A DNA stretch of 64,000 bases. Source: Uranotaenia lowii. Its lineage: Eukaryota; Arthropoda; Insecta; Diptera; Culicidae. Positions 35,826-46,575 of this stretch are shown piece by piece. A program made the translations under genes and the position numbers. The DNA lies in assembly GCF_029784155.1 (NCBI RefSeq), contig NC_073692.1:328247920-328311919 (forward strand). The letters run 5' to 3'. The stretch's first letter is position 1. Each line of letters starts with the position of its first letter. A model generated the notes under the pieces. The model saw only the letters and a list, made by a program, of their open reading frames with translations, was not told the origin of the DNA and did no database searches.

Positions 35826-35866
35826 ACTAACTCTTTGATCCTTAATCCAGACGTATCTGGGCCCAT
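35378..35866 (-). CDS. Hypothetical frame directly after the copia primer-binding site
   Basis: A 162-codon minus-strand frame starts at an ATG lying inside the primer-binding site (35866-35864). It is rich in Glu, Pro and Arg and includes two of the palindrome repeats read as protein. No gag motif is recognised. It may be a leader ORF, a degenerate gag start or chance. I would not call it a gene without expression data. Confidence 0.25.
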   Translation of the reverse strand: MGPDTSGLRIKELVRGVLSILAVSKFISNQCRRTSQVEGPATNQRTTEEGQPADGALARAETSQPKVPEPAEMDQPGLRPGSEKSTASRGGSRIERVTLDAFTSHVAVSKRELTTNGREESQDPQPRWFSAKVGRSTPENLGGADSREGYSRAVVVRCGQQL

Positions 35867-35870
35867 AACC
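35857..35870 (-). other. Copia-type primer-binding site (tRNA-iMet half)
   Basis: The minus strand reads GGTTATGGGCCCAG immediately after the LTR end CCACA. This is complementary to the anticodon stem-loop region of initiator methionine tRNA, the half-tRNA primer known for copia elements. Confidence 0.85.
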
Positions 35871-35926
35871 TGTGGAAAATGCAGGTTTCAGTGTTGGAAT
35901 AGAGTTATCTTTATTCATGTTTCTTC
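35871..35926 (-). repeat. Copia 5' LTR, 3' end fragment
   Basis: TGTGGAAAATGCAGGTTTCA... matches the ends at 32812 and, in complement, 47512. Similarity is lost after CATGTTTCTTCT, so only the last 55 bp of the LTR are recognisable here. Confidence 0.7.
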
Positions 35927-35929
35927 TAT

Positions 35930-36600
35930 CCACTTTTCTTCCGAATCTCTATAAAATAAATTCTCTCTAGTTTTCACTCCGCCGCCCATGCCATTAAAAT
36001 TATAACCATAATCTTTGACTTTGCATTATGACCTTTTTAACGAAAGCAGTCTGAAAGCCCAGACCAAAAAAAACTACCTAAGACCTTGAGTGTCAATTTG
36101 ACACTTCTCGCTAAAAATCGCTATATGTATGTATCTCTCTTGTTTCTCAACCGTTTTTTACAAAAAAAAAAGTTTTAGAAACCTTGTAAGGTAAGCCATA
36201 TATGTATTTCTGACAATATTCAGCTACAACTTTTCATTCTTCCATTATTGTAAGTCTAAGAACAAAAATCTGATAAACATGCTCCGGAAAAAAGTCTGTA
36301 GATCAGCTACGCATTGCTCAAACAAAATTTCACTTAGTGTCCAAGAAAGTAGAAGTTTGAAGCTATCCGTTGCACATAAGGATATATTTTATTGAAATTG
36401 ACCACAAAAAAAAAGCAAAATTGTTATAAAAACCGTACTTTTCAATCAATGAATCGTGAAAATTGATTGTAACACACCAGATAAATTTAATACAAGTTAA
36501 GAAGAAAAAATCTTGCAATAAATTTATAGAATGGCAATTAAATACCAGGTCTAGTTGATTAACTACAATAGCGCTGCAATACTTGCAAAATATAGTTCGT
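35930..36600. other. AT-rich non-coding stretch
   Basis: No gene or clear repeat. Part of the diverged copia 5' LTR could lie in the first 250 bp. Confidence 0.4.
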
Positions 36601-36867
36601 AACCCGATCAGAAGAGAAAAACTAAATTATATCAAGATGAGATATTTTGATATTCAATATTTTCCTATCTGGATGAGTTATAATTTAGTACTCGTAGGAT
36701 GTTAAAATATCTCAAATTATATAAAAAAGTCCATGCAACCATAACTAATTCATATCAGCCGTTGTTATAATTTAAACAAAATTATAACTCGTCCAGATAG
36801 GATATATAAACTAAAAATCTTATAGGACTTGTATGCAAAAAAAAGATGGCGATAAGAGAGATAAGTC

Positions 36868-36950
36868 TTGAACTCACCATTTTTTCAATGCTATCCTATC
36901 ACACCAGCTGTGTGTCCTTGCTAACTACGCTACCTGAGCTACATAGAAGG
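36868..36950 (-). other. tRNA-like promoter module inside the MITE
   Basis: The minus strand has TAGCTCAGGTAGCG (box A-like) about 70 nt before GAGTTCAAGAC (box B-like, fits GWTCRANNC). Copy 2 has a degraded counterpart at 39240-39320. It may be an old SINE head or tRNA pseudogene captured by the MITE. Confidence 0.45.
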
Positions 36951-37395
36951 TGGGTATTTATTTTCGTACTGATTCTGCATGCTCGATCCTGGCTGCTTGT
37001 TTAGGGACGGCGCGCAAAGACAGGCAGCCGTTTGGATTCCATAGAATTGGCCAATGGGAGTTCATATAAGTATACCTGATGTATTGGAATTTGAAGGATC
37101 GGCCCGATCAGGATCGGACAGTTGGAATTCTCAAAGGGAAGCGTGCGCACGGGAATCAGGCAGTTGTTTGTGTGGACTCAAACTGGACAATGGGAATTTC
37201 TATACGTTTACTTGAAGAATTGGAATCGGACGATTGGAATTTTAAAAGGGATTCAGATGAATGGAATACATTGAAAGTTTACCTGATGCATTGCAATTAG
37301 AGAATTGGAAAAGGATTATCAGGATTTGAGAAGAAATACTAGAAGTACCTGCTGAAATGAAGGCTCCGAAAATCCAATAGCGGCTTTTAAAGCAT

Positions 37396-38056
37396 CCCGA
37401 TCAGGAGGGGAAAACAAAATTATATCAAGATGAGATATTTTGATACTAATTTATTTTCTATCTTAATGAGTTATAATTCAGTACTCGTAGGATGTTAAAA
37501 TATCTCAAATTATATCAGAAAATCTATACGATCATAGCTAAATTATATCAGTTTTTGATATGCTCCGATCTAGATTATATCTCGTTCAGATAGCATAGTT
37601 TGATATTAGGCAGAACAAAACCTATCAGAATTATAACTTATCTTGATATGCATGCTTCGTGAAAACTTTCTAGTGGAATGTCAATAACACACATTATTTT
37701 CTAAAACCCTGTTCCATTTATGGTTTTCTAAAATTTGGATTCTATTTTAAGAATCTGTCGAGCGAAACTGATTAAAGCACGGTTTGGGCCGTTGACTGCG
37801 ATGTCCGTGTTTCAGAAAAAGTTGTTCGTATATCAAAATAAGATATAATCATTTTATTAGAGGACAATCCGTTAAAAATCTTTATCATTGAAAATGAACT
37901 CAACCTCATTCAAGTCTGTCAATCAGAATAAGATATAATTCATGTTGGAGAAACTTAAAATCAAAAATTTTGAGTACTTAATTATAACTGAATCAGATAT
38001 AAATATCTAGGTGAGATACGTTTGAGTTATTATTTTGATATGCTCTCCTGATCGGG
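37396..38056. mobile_element. CCCGATCAG MITE, nested copy
   Basis: A 661-bp element with ends CCCGATCAGGAG and CTCCTGATCGGG sits inside copy 1. The flank is AT on both sides (37394-37395, 38057-38058). Copy 2 shows the empty site AAAGCATGCAGG at about 40211, so the exact insertion and 2-bp duplication are visible. It shares the terminal 150-200 bp with copies 1 and 2 but has a different core. Confidence 0.88.
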
Positions 38057-38432
38057 ATGCAGGCAGATCAAAACAGCGGAAACAACAGTACTCCCCAGTA
38101 TTTTCCTTTCGACTCATACTTCTGAATAAAAAGTAAACAGATTGATTATAGTACTAGCACTGATAAGGTACTAGATTCAATATAAATTCTTGAGCTTTGA
38201 AAATATAAGTGAAACGATGCCTCAAAAATTATTATTTTCATTCATATATGTAATCGATTAATTTCGCCTTAAAACTTGAAAAAGTGCGTTTGAAAAAATT
38301 GTTTTTATCAAAAGTAGATATAATTCTGTTTAAGAAAAACACAAACAACAAATCTCATTTCAAAACTATAACTGAATCAGATATAAATATCTCGCTGAGA
38401 TAGGTTTGAGTAACGATTGTGATATGCTCTTC

Positions 38433-38997
38433 TGATCGGGAACTTCTGCTTTCATAGAATCTAAGTAATATTTTGTTCGAAATTTCGTAGCTGATCTACA
38501 AATTATTTGGCGAAGCATGTTTTTAGGTTTTTGTTTCACAGACATTAAATAACGGAAAACTGCAGGAATATAGCTGAATAATGACTGGAAAACATATTTG
38601 AGTAACATTACGAGGTTTCTAAAACTATAACTTCTGTACAAACCGTTTGAAAATCAAGAAAGATATAGCGGTTCTAGTCTAGTTTTCGTTTTTTGCAAAC
38701 TCTGTCGAAGCAAGGCAATGTCGACACCAGAGTGCACTGAAATCACTTAAAAGCATAATTGAACTTTAAATCATGGTAGCTGTGAAATTATAAATACTTT
38801 CATTACTAGTCTGTGCTTTCATCTCCATGGCGCTTGCTAGTTATTGATTTTCGTTTGTTGTTATCCAACAAAGTTTTATTTCCGTTGATTTGTTGATAGT
38901 AAATTTTATCCTGAAGAATTCAAGGAAGGAAAAGGACCGAACCGCTCAGTAAATGCCTATTTGACCAGTGCTTCAATTCAAAGAATTCGTCAATGTA
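38433..38997. other. AT-rich spacer between MITE copies
   Basis: No gene or repeat recognised. An open frame of 91 codons on the minus strand (38366-38641) straddles the MITE end and is not supported. Confidence 0.4.
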
Positions 38998-38999
38998 TT

Positions 39000-40455
39000 C
39001 CCGATCAGAAGAGAAAAACTAAATTATATCAAGATGAGATATTCTGATATTCAATTTTTTCCTATCTGGATGAGTTATGTTAAAATATCTCAAATTATAT
39101 CAAAAAGTCCATGCAACCATAACTAATTAATATCAGCCGTTGTTAGAATTTAAACAAAATTATAACTCATCCAGATAGGATATATAAACTAAAAATCTTA
39201 TAGGACTTGTATGCAAAAAAAAGATGGCGGTAAGAGATGAGACTCAAACTCACCATTTTTCCAATGTCATTCATCGCACCAGCTGTGTGTCCTTGCTTAC
39301 TACTCTACCTGCGCTTCATAGAAGGTGGGTGTTTATTTTTGTACTGATCCTGCATAGCTCGATCCTGGCTGCTTGTTTGGGGCCAGCGCAAAGACAGGCT
39401 GCCTTTTGGGTTCCATAGAATTGGCCAATGGGAATTCATATAAGTGTACCTGATGTATTGGAATTTTGAAGGATCGGCCCGATCGGGATCGGACTATTGG
39501 AATTCTCAAAGGGAAGCGTGCGCACGGGAATCAGGCAGCCGTTTGTGTGGATTCAAACTGGACAATTGGAATTTCTATACGTTTACTTGAAGAATCGGAA
39601 TCAGACTTTTGGAATTTTAAAAGGGATGCGTGCGGACGGGCAGGCAGCAAGGTTGCCGAAATCACAGAAAAATCTGTATTATCACAGAATTTTGAGCAAA
39701 ATTTCGTCACAGAATCTGTGTCACAGATCACAGAATTTTTAAAATTTTCACAGAATTCACAGATTTTCTAATTTTGTTCAAATTTCCAAAATTATATTTT
39801 TTTTTGTCATTTTCGACTTTTTATTTCTGACTATAAATCATGAAAATTTTAAAACAAGGTAATGTAAATTGATTTTTTTTCAATTGAAATTGTAAGAAAT
39901 TTCCAATTTCTTGATGTTTGTCATGGTTTCCCTATGAACTTCATAGAAATAGCGTCACAGAAAACCGTCACAGAATTTTAGGCTTAAATCACAGAATTCG
40001 AGAATTTTTTTTGTCAAAAACACAGATTTTTTTTCGGCAACCTTGGCAGGCAGTCGACTTCGAGTGTCGTTCAGATGAATGAAATACATTGAAAGTTTAC
40101 CTGATTGATTGAAATAAGAATGAATTGGAATAGGATTATCAGAATTTGAGAAGAAATACTAGAAGTACCTACTGAAATGAAGGCTCCGAAAATCCAATAG
40201 CAGCTTTTAAAGCATGCAGGCAGATCAACGATGCCTCAAAAATGATTATTTTCATTCATATAGGTAACCGATTAATTTCGTCTTAAAGCTTGAAAAAGTG
40301 CGTTTGAAAAAATTGTTTTTAACAAAAGTAGATATAATTCTGTTTAAGAAAAATCACAAAAAACAAATCTCATTTCAAAACTATAACTGAATCAGATATA
40401 AATATCTCGCTGAGATAGGTTTGAGTAACGATTCTGATATGCTCTTCTGATCGGG
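39000..40455. mobile_element. CCCGATCAG MITE, copy 2, with hAT-type insert
   Basis: Ends CCCGATCAGAAGAG (39000) and CTCTTCTGATCGGG (to 40455), flanked by TT (38998-38999, 40456-40457). Closely related to copy 1 along most of its length. It lacks about 140 bp present in copy 1 after GCAGGCAGATCAA, and has an extra GCGTGCGGACGGGC segment into which a smaller element inserted. Confidence 0.85.
39648..40045. mobile_element. hAT-type MITE with TCACAGAATT repeats
   Basis: Ends CAAGGTTGCCGAAA and the complement TTTCGGCAACCTTG, flanked by the exact 8-bp duplication GCAGGCAG (39640-39647, 40046-40053). The 398-bp interior is built of repeated TCACAGAAT words near both ends. Absent from the matching place in MITE copy 1. 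No coding capacity. Confidence 0.88.
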
Positions 40456-40457
40456 TT

Positions 40458-41868
40458 TCAGCAATCCCCCTTAATTCATGGAAGTCTAAAAATCTATCAG
40501 TCCAAACATTTTCATTTTAGATACCATCCGCGAGGTGTTTCAAAGGGGAATTGAGTGATTGAAAAACTCTTGTCGAGGAAGTGTTGTACAAACGGTCTTG
40601 CTACCAGAATTGATTACTTTCTAGCATTACTCGAATCATTCAAGAGAGAATTAAAAATCGAGCGTCTGAAATTCTGGAATGATTACCTGACTCTTGAAAA
40701 GCACAGTTACTGCAGAATTTGTATAAACGAGAGAACGAAGATCTTGGAAATACAGTTTTAAAGACTTATCAATGCATTACCACATTGAAATTGGAAAAAA
40801 AACTTTGGAGCACACCTGGATCTCAGCTTATATTGTCAATATTTTTAATCGAGCAAACTCATAGATTTAAAACATATTTATCATTTTAGCATTTTTTAAT
40901 AGGTATGCCAAATTTTTAACCCGTATTAAAACGTTACTAAACCAAATGGAATTCACGGAAATCAAAAACAAATTTTCATATTTTTAACACAATATTCATG
41001 CATAAAGAAATTCATTACAAATCCATTCAAGAAGTTCTCATCTGTTCCAAATATTGACTTCCGTTACTGGAGGATTATTCGATTGTTCTCTGTTTCGTTG
41101 CAGCTGTCTCTGATTCATTCTGCTCGAATCAATTTGAATGTACATAATTTATTTCTGACACTTAAAAAAGAACAATCAATACTTCGTTCTTCACTACCGT
41201 TGCCTGTGTTCTCTGGGGTGGTGAAGCTATTTGTATTAAGTTTGTTTGTTTACACTTGAGTTATAAATGCCAGGATTTCATGGCTTCCTACTATAATTTA
41301 TTTTACAAACGTGTTGGTAGGCAATGTCGGCAACAGATGGCAGGAAAATCACTTTGCGAAAAAAGGTCGGATCTTCTTCAGAGTGTCCTGTCTGTTAGTC
41401 TGTGGTTTGGCCATGACAGAAAAAAACGAAAATGAACACCCGTTCTCCAATTGATCAAGGTACATGGCAAAGTGGTACAACGCTCTTATCGACATTATTT
41501 CTTATTTTCTTGTTTCTGGAATAAAATATCAAATAGGATGAAAATTCCTAAAAATAAATTCCTGTTTTGCTTCAATATTTCCAGGTAGTGGTAATCAAGT
41601 CATTATGTAATAACCGGCACTTCCAATCATGTAGTTTTGGTGCAATGCACGTTTAATTTCATTCATGACATAGGATTAGCTCCAATCGGCATTGAAATTT
41701 TGCAACCTCTCCTTTGGGTGTTCTTATTTTGGAAGCATTCCCTTCTGCCTCTGTTTCATTCCTTTTTTATATTTTTATTGTGTGATAGCTTTTGCAACCA
41801 AAACAATTAGCAATGAATATATTAAAAAAAGGAAAATATTCCCTCAATGAAAGATATCATCTATATCT
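40458..41868. other. Non-coding stretch, no gene recognised
   Basis: A 68-codon plus-strand frame at 40555-40761 has no known domain. The rest has no visible structure apart from CTATATCTATCTATATAT directly before the Helitron-like array. Confidence 0.4.
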
Positions 41869-41869
41869 A

Positions 41870-43174
41870 TCTATATATATAAAAAGCAATTTCTGTATGT
41901 TTGTTTGTTTGTTTGTTTGTTTGTTTGTCCTCTATAGACTCAGCCGTCTTAAGCGCTAGAGGTCTGAAATTTGGCATGGATGCTCATTAGGACCGGGAAG
42001 GATGAAAAATGTTTTCAGATTTTCGGATGACCCCTTCTGAAGGGGGTCGTCCATACAAGACAAATATTGTTTTCGCGATATTGACGTTATTTTTTGTCGG
42101 ATCGTGTTGAAAATTTGCACATGAGTGTTTTGAAAAACGAGAAATCGATTTCAGATATCAAATTTTGTATAAGGGATCGTCCAAAGGGGTCGTCCATATT
42201 AACTGTTCGCTGTTTTTGCGATATTGACGTTATTATACATCGTTTTCAGATGAAAATTGGTACACGATAGTTTTGAATGACGTGCTATCGATTTGAGGAA
42301 TCAAATTCAGTGTAAGGGGCCGGCGAAAGGGGTCGTCCATATTAAATTTTCAGTATCTTAGTGATATTGACGTTTTTATACATAGGATTGGGATGAAAAT
42401 TTACACGTAGGAGTTATTTGGGACAAACAACTGATTTCACTTATCCAAACTAAAATCAGGGGTCGGCCAAAGGGGTCGTCCATATTAACTATTCACTGTT
42501 GATGCGATAATGTCATTATTATACATCGGATTCAGATGAAAATTGGTACACGAGAGTTTTGAGAGCCGAGCAATGGATTTCAGATATTAAATTCAGTGTA
42601 CAGGGCCGGCAAAGGGGGTCGTCCATATTAACCTTTCAATATTTTTGCTATATCGTCGTTATTATACATCGGATTGGGATGAAAATTTTCACACGGTAGT
42701 TTTCAGGGATAGGCAATCGATTTCAGATGTCAAATATTTTGCCAGGGGTCGACGAAAGGGGTTGTCCATATAGATGAATTGTTCACTGTTTTAAGCAATA
42801 TTGACGTTATTATGCACTGGATTGCTTTGAAAATTGGCACACGGGAGTTTTGAGGGAAGGGCAACCGATTTCAGATAACAAATATTGTATAAGAAGCCAC
42901 CGTAAGGGGTTTAACTTTTTGGCAATAATTGCGTTGTTATGCAACGATTGAGTCAAAATTTATACACGGGTTTTTTCTGAAAGGACAATTGATTCCTGAT
43001 TTCAAATTTAGTAGCAGACGACAGACAAAATGATCGTCCAATATTTTTGCAATTATTACTTAACAATGAATTCAAAAGTGCATCTGGAAAATGCTTGGCA
43101 ATTGACTTTCATGCAAATTGTTCATGACATATTCCAAGTTGAAAGCGAAACGGAGTTCGTATGGGATCAGCTAG
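41870..43174 (+). mobile_element. Helitron-like unit A
   Basis: Begins TCTATATATATAAAAAGC after an A and ends ATCAGCTAG before a T, fitting Helitron rules (5' TC, 3' CTRR, A/T target). The 1,305-bp interior is mostly a tandem array: GGGGTCGTCC or variants start at 42043, 42186, 42329, 42472, 42615 and 42758, exactly 143 bp apart, then a degraded one at about 42906. A TTTG microsatellite lies at 41898-41928. No Rep/helicase gene. A strong 3' hairpin is not evident (only CGAA/TTCG at 43146-43159). Confidence 0.75.
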
Positions 43175-44439
43175 TCTATATATATAAAAAGCAATTTCTG
43201 TATGTTTGTTTGTTTGTTTGTTTGTCCTCTATAGACTCAGCCGTCTTAAGAGCTAGAGAGCTGAAATTTGGCATGCATACTCATTAGGACCAGGAAGGAT
43301 GAAAAATGTTTTCAGATTTTCGGATGACCCCTTCTTAAGGGGGTCGTCCATACAAGACAAATATTGTTTTCACGATATTGACGTTATTTTTCGTCGGATT
43401 GTGTTGAAAATTTGCACATGACTGTTTTGAAAGACTAACAATCGATTTCAGGTGTCAAATTTTGTGTAAGGGGACAGCCAAAGGGGTCGTCCATATTAAC
43501 TGTTCGCTGTTTTTGCGATATTGACGTTATTATACATCGTATTCAGATGAAAATTGGTACACGATAGTTTTGAGTGACGTGTAATCGATTTGAGGCATCC
43601 AATTTAGTGTAAGGGGCCGGCAAAAGGGGTCGTCCATATTAAATTTTCAGTATCTTAGTGATATTGTCGTTTCTATACATCGGATTGGGATGAAAATTTG
43701 CACATAGGAGTTATTAGGGACAAATAACTGATTTCACTTATCCTAACTAAAATCAGGGGTCGGCCAAAGGGGTCGTCCATGTTAACTATTCACTGTTGAT
43801 GCAATATTATCGTTATTATACATCGGATTCAGACGAAAATAGGTAAACGAGGTTTTTGAGAGATGAGCAATGAATTTCAGGTATTCAAATCAGTGTAAGT
43901 GGCCGGCAAAGGGGGTCGTCCATATAAACCTTTCAATATTTTTGTAATATCGAAGTTATTATACATCGGATTGGGATAAAAAATTCCATAGGTAGTTTTC
44001 AAGGACGGACGATCGATCTCAGATGTCAAATATTTTGCCAGGGGTCGACGAAAGGGGTCGTCCATATAAATTAATTTTTCACTGTTTTTAGCAATATTGA
44101 CGTTATTATACAATTTATTGCTTTGAAAATTTGCACACGGGAGTTTTGAGGGAAGGGCAATTGATTTCAGGTATAAAAGTTTTTATAAGAGCCCCCGAAA
44201 GGGGTTTAGCTTTTTGGCAATTGCGTTGTTATGCAATGATTTAGTCGAAATTTATACACGTGGTTTTTGATACCTGATTTCATATTTAGTAGCAGACGAC
44301 AGACGAGGTGATCATCCAATATTTTTGCAATTATTACTTAACAATGAATCTGGAAATGCTTGGCAATTGACTTTAATACAAACTGTTCATGACATATTCC
44401 AAGTTGAAAGCGAAACGGAGTTCGTATGGGATCAGCTAG
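43175..44439 (+). mobile_element. Helitron-like unit B
   Basis: Starts TCTATATATATAAAAAGC directly after the CTAG of unit A and ends ATCAGCTAG at 44439, so A and B are head to tail with no spacer. Internal repeats start at 43340, 43483, 43626, 43769, 43912 and 44054 (143, 143, 143, 143 and 142 bp). Each repeat matches the repeat at the same position in unit A better than its neighbours, for example GAAAATTGGTACACGATAG in repeat 2. That is the pattern of a higher-order repeat. Confidence 0.75.
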
Positions 44440-45468
44440 TATATATATAAAAAGCAATTTCTGTGGGTTTGTTTGTTTGTTTGTCCTCAATAGGCTCAGC
44501 CATCTTCAGAGCTAGAGAGCTGAAATTTGGCATGGATACTCATTAGGACCAGGAATGATGAAAAATGTTTTCAGATTTTTGGATGATCCCTTCTAAAGGG
44601 GGTCGGCCATACAAGACAAATATTGTTTTCGCGATATTGACATTATTTTTCGTCGGATTGTGACAAAAATTTGCACACAGGGGTTTTTAGAGATGAGGAA
44701 TTGACTCCAGGTATTGAATTTTGTGTCAAGAGTCGATAAAAGGAGTCGTCCATATGAACTGTTCAGTGTTTTTGCTATATTGACGTAATAATGCATTGGA
44801 TTGATATAAAAATTTGCTCATGAGTGTCGAGCAATCGATTCCAGGTATTAAATTCATGGTCAGGGGTCGGCCAAAATGGTCGTCCATATAAACTTTTTAA
44901 TGTTTTTACTCTATTGGCGTTATTATGCATTGAATTAAAACGAAAAATTGCAGACGGGGATTTTAGGGAACAAACAACCGATTCCAGTTATCATATTTTG
45001 TAAAAGGGGTCGGAAAAAGGGGTCGTCCATATCAACTGTTCATTTTTTTGCGATATTGGCGTTATAATAGATATGTTTTTGATGAAAATTTTCATAAGAG
45101 TATTTTGAGGAACGATCAATCGATTCCAGGTTTCCAATTCAGGGTCAAAGGTCAGCCAAAGGGGTCATCCATATTAACACTGTTTTTGCGATATTAATGC
45201 TTAAATACATTGGATTAAGATGGGAACTTGATAAGTGGGAGTTTCAAGAAACGAGTAATTGATTTCAGGAGTCAAATTTTAATTCAGAGGTCTGCGAAAC
45301 GGGTCGTCTATATAAACTGTTCAATGTTTTTTCGGTATTGACGTTATTATGCATTGGATAGAGATGCACATTTCCACATAGAAGTTTTGAGGGACGCTTA
45401 ATTGTTTCAGATTTAAATTTCGAGTCACGGGTCGGCAAAAATGGTCGTCCATATTATCTATTCACTGT
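44440..45468 (+). mobile_element. Helitron-like unit C, diverged and truncated
   Basis: Starts TATATATATAAAAAGC (TA instead of TC) after unit B and carries about seven diverged repeats of the GGGGTCGTCCATAT type (near 44598, 44744, 44877, 45018, 45160, 45300 and 45440). It loses the 3' end where a copia LTR fragment begins at about 45469. It is more diverged from A and B than they are from each other, so it is probably the oldest unit. Confidence 0.7.
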
Positions 45469-45657
45469 TGGTTTTGGTTCTTCTTGCTATTTCCAATTCG
45501 AAATCGAGAACAATAGATCAATGATTGCTGATGACAGGTGATGATGATTAACGCGGTACAAATGATTCCATCATCACACGGTTAGGTGGGAATACTCGAA
45601 TTGGGTTTGTGGTGACAAAACAGTGTTGCCAGATATTTTGGGTAAGAATATCAAAGT
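45469..45657 (+). repeat. Copia LTR fragment, left part
   Basis: TTTTGGTTCTTCTTGCTATTTCC through CCAGATATTTTGGGTAAGAAT is the reverse complement of 33050-33235 in the copia 3' LTR. The LTR start is truncated at the junction with Helitron-like unit C. The LTR resumes at 47466. Confidence 0.8.
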
Positions 45658-45676
45658 ACTCATTGAGAAATGAGTA

Positions 45677-46573
45677 TGGGAGAGTGGGGAATCATGGGCC
45701 ACTTTTTTTCGTTGTTCCATAACTTCTTTATTATAAAAGATAAAATGAAAATAAAAACTGGTATGGTTTTCTACTTTTTCAAGGTATCATAAGGTATTTT
45801 TTAAAAATTTCAATAACTTATTTTCTTCAAATTCTGATTGTTCGAAAAAAAAACTATATTTTTTGAATTTTGAAAAATGGTGCGGAGTCGTGGGCCATCA
45901 AATCCAAATTGACCAAATAACATGCAAAGTTTATGAGTTGACCCAAAACTGTGATTTCCTAATTCATTTCGTTATTTTAAAGCAATTTTAGATTATGAAA
46001 TAAAAAAGAGAGCTGTGTATGATCGCATAGATTTCAAAACCTGGCTCGCGAACGTTTTGACAAAATTTCTTATATAGGATGGATGCATAACTCTTCATTT
46101 GGCATAAGAAAACTTTACAGATAGGAAAAACGTATGTTGAGTTCTGAATGTGTATAAAAACATAAAAATATAGGTGATTCAAGATGTGTGGCCCACGATT
46201 CCCCACAAGCTATGATTTGCAAATTGGTTGCGTTTGTGTGACTCATTGATGTTTCATCAAAAATTCCTTTTCCACGTGAAAGATCATGACCAAACTAAGA
46301 TCATAAGCGAATGAGCATATTTTTGTTATGCACTTTAGGTTCTCCATCGATGAAATTAGCGGGTGTTTTTTTAATTATGTTAGTAAATTTTTCTAATTTT
46401 TTTTAGCTTGATAAATAAAAGAAGCATATGATGCGTATTTCAGTCAATAACATATAGGAATATAAGCTCAGGCAATCGTCGTCGCTTTGGTTTGAGATTT
46501 TTATCTCAACACACATCTGAGAAATTAAAAGTGGCCCACGTTTCCCCATGGCCCACGATACCCCACTCTCCCC
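45677..46573. mobile_element. GGGAGAGTGGGG MITE, copy 1
   Basis: 897 bp between TA dinucleotides (45675-45676, 46574-46575). Ends TGGGAGAGTGGGGAATCATG and the complement of ...CCCCACTCTCCCC. The terminal motif GGGGAATCGTGGGCCAC recurs inside, near 45890, 46190 and 46530-46565, in both orientations. A near-identical copy is at 56487-57387. No coding capacity. TA duplication suggests a Tc1/mariner-type source. Confidence 0.88.
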
Positions 46574-46575
46574 TA

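Larger units (their letters stand above)
32812..35930 (-). mobile_element. Copia retrotransposon, internally deleted
   Basis: Minus-strand element with a 3' LTR at 32812-33309, a polypurine tract, an RNase H remnant, a long leader-like region and a primer-binding site beside a 5' LTR fragment (35871-35926). The internal region is only about 2.5 kb. Gag, protease, integrase and most of the reverse transcriptase are missing or unrecognisable. The 5' LTR matches the other LTRs only for about 55 bp and then diverges. Confidence 0.8.
36603..38430. mobile_element. CCCGATCAG MITE, copy 1, with nested copy
   Basis: Ends CCCGATCAGAAGAG (36603-36616) and CTCTTCTGATCGGG (38417-38430), flanked by AA (36601-36602, 38431-38432). 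Subterminal sequence has repeated (A/T)-rich words such as ATCAAGATGAGATATTTTGA and TAACTCATCCAGATAG in both orientations. Removing the nested copy leaves about 1.17 kb with no coding capacity. The open frame at 37079-37300 is shared with copy 2 but has no domain. The transposase source is unknown. Confidence 0.85.

Noticed and set aside
41870..45468. Regular repeats resembling a CRISPR array
   Set aside because: The 143-bp period, diverged tandem monomers without unique spacers, eukaryotic context and Helitron-type ends exclude CRISPR.
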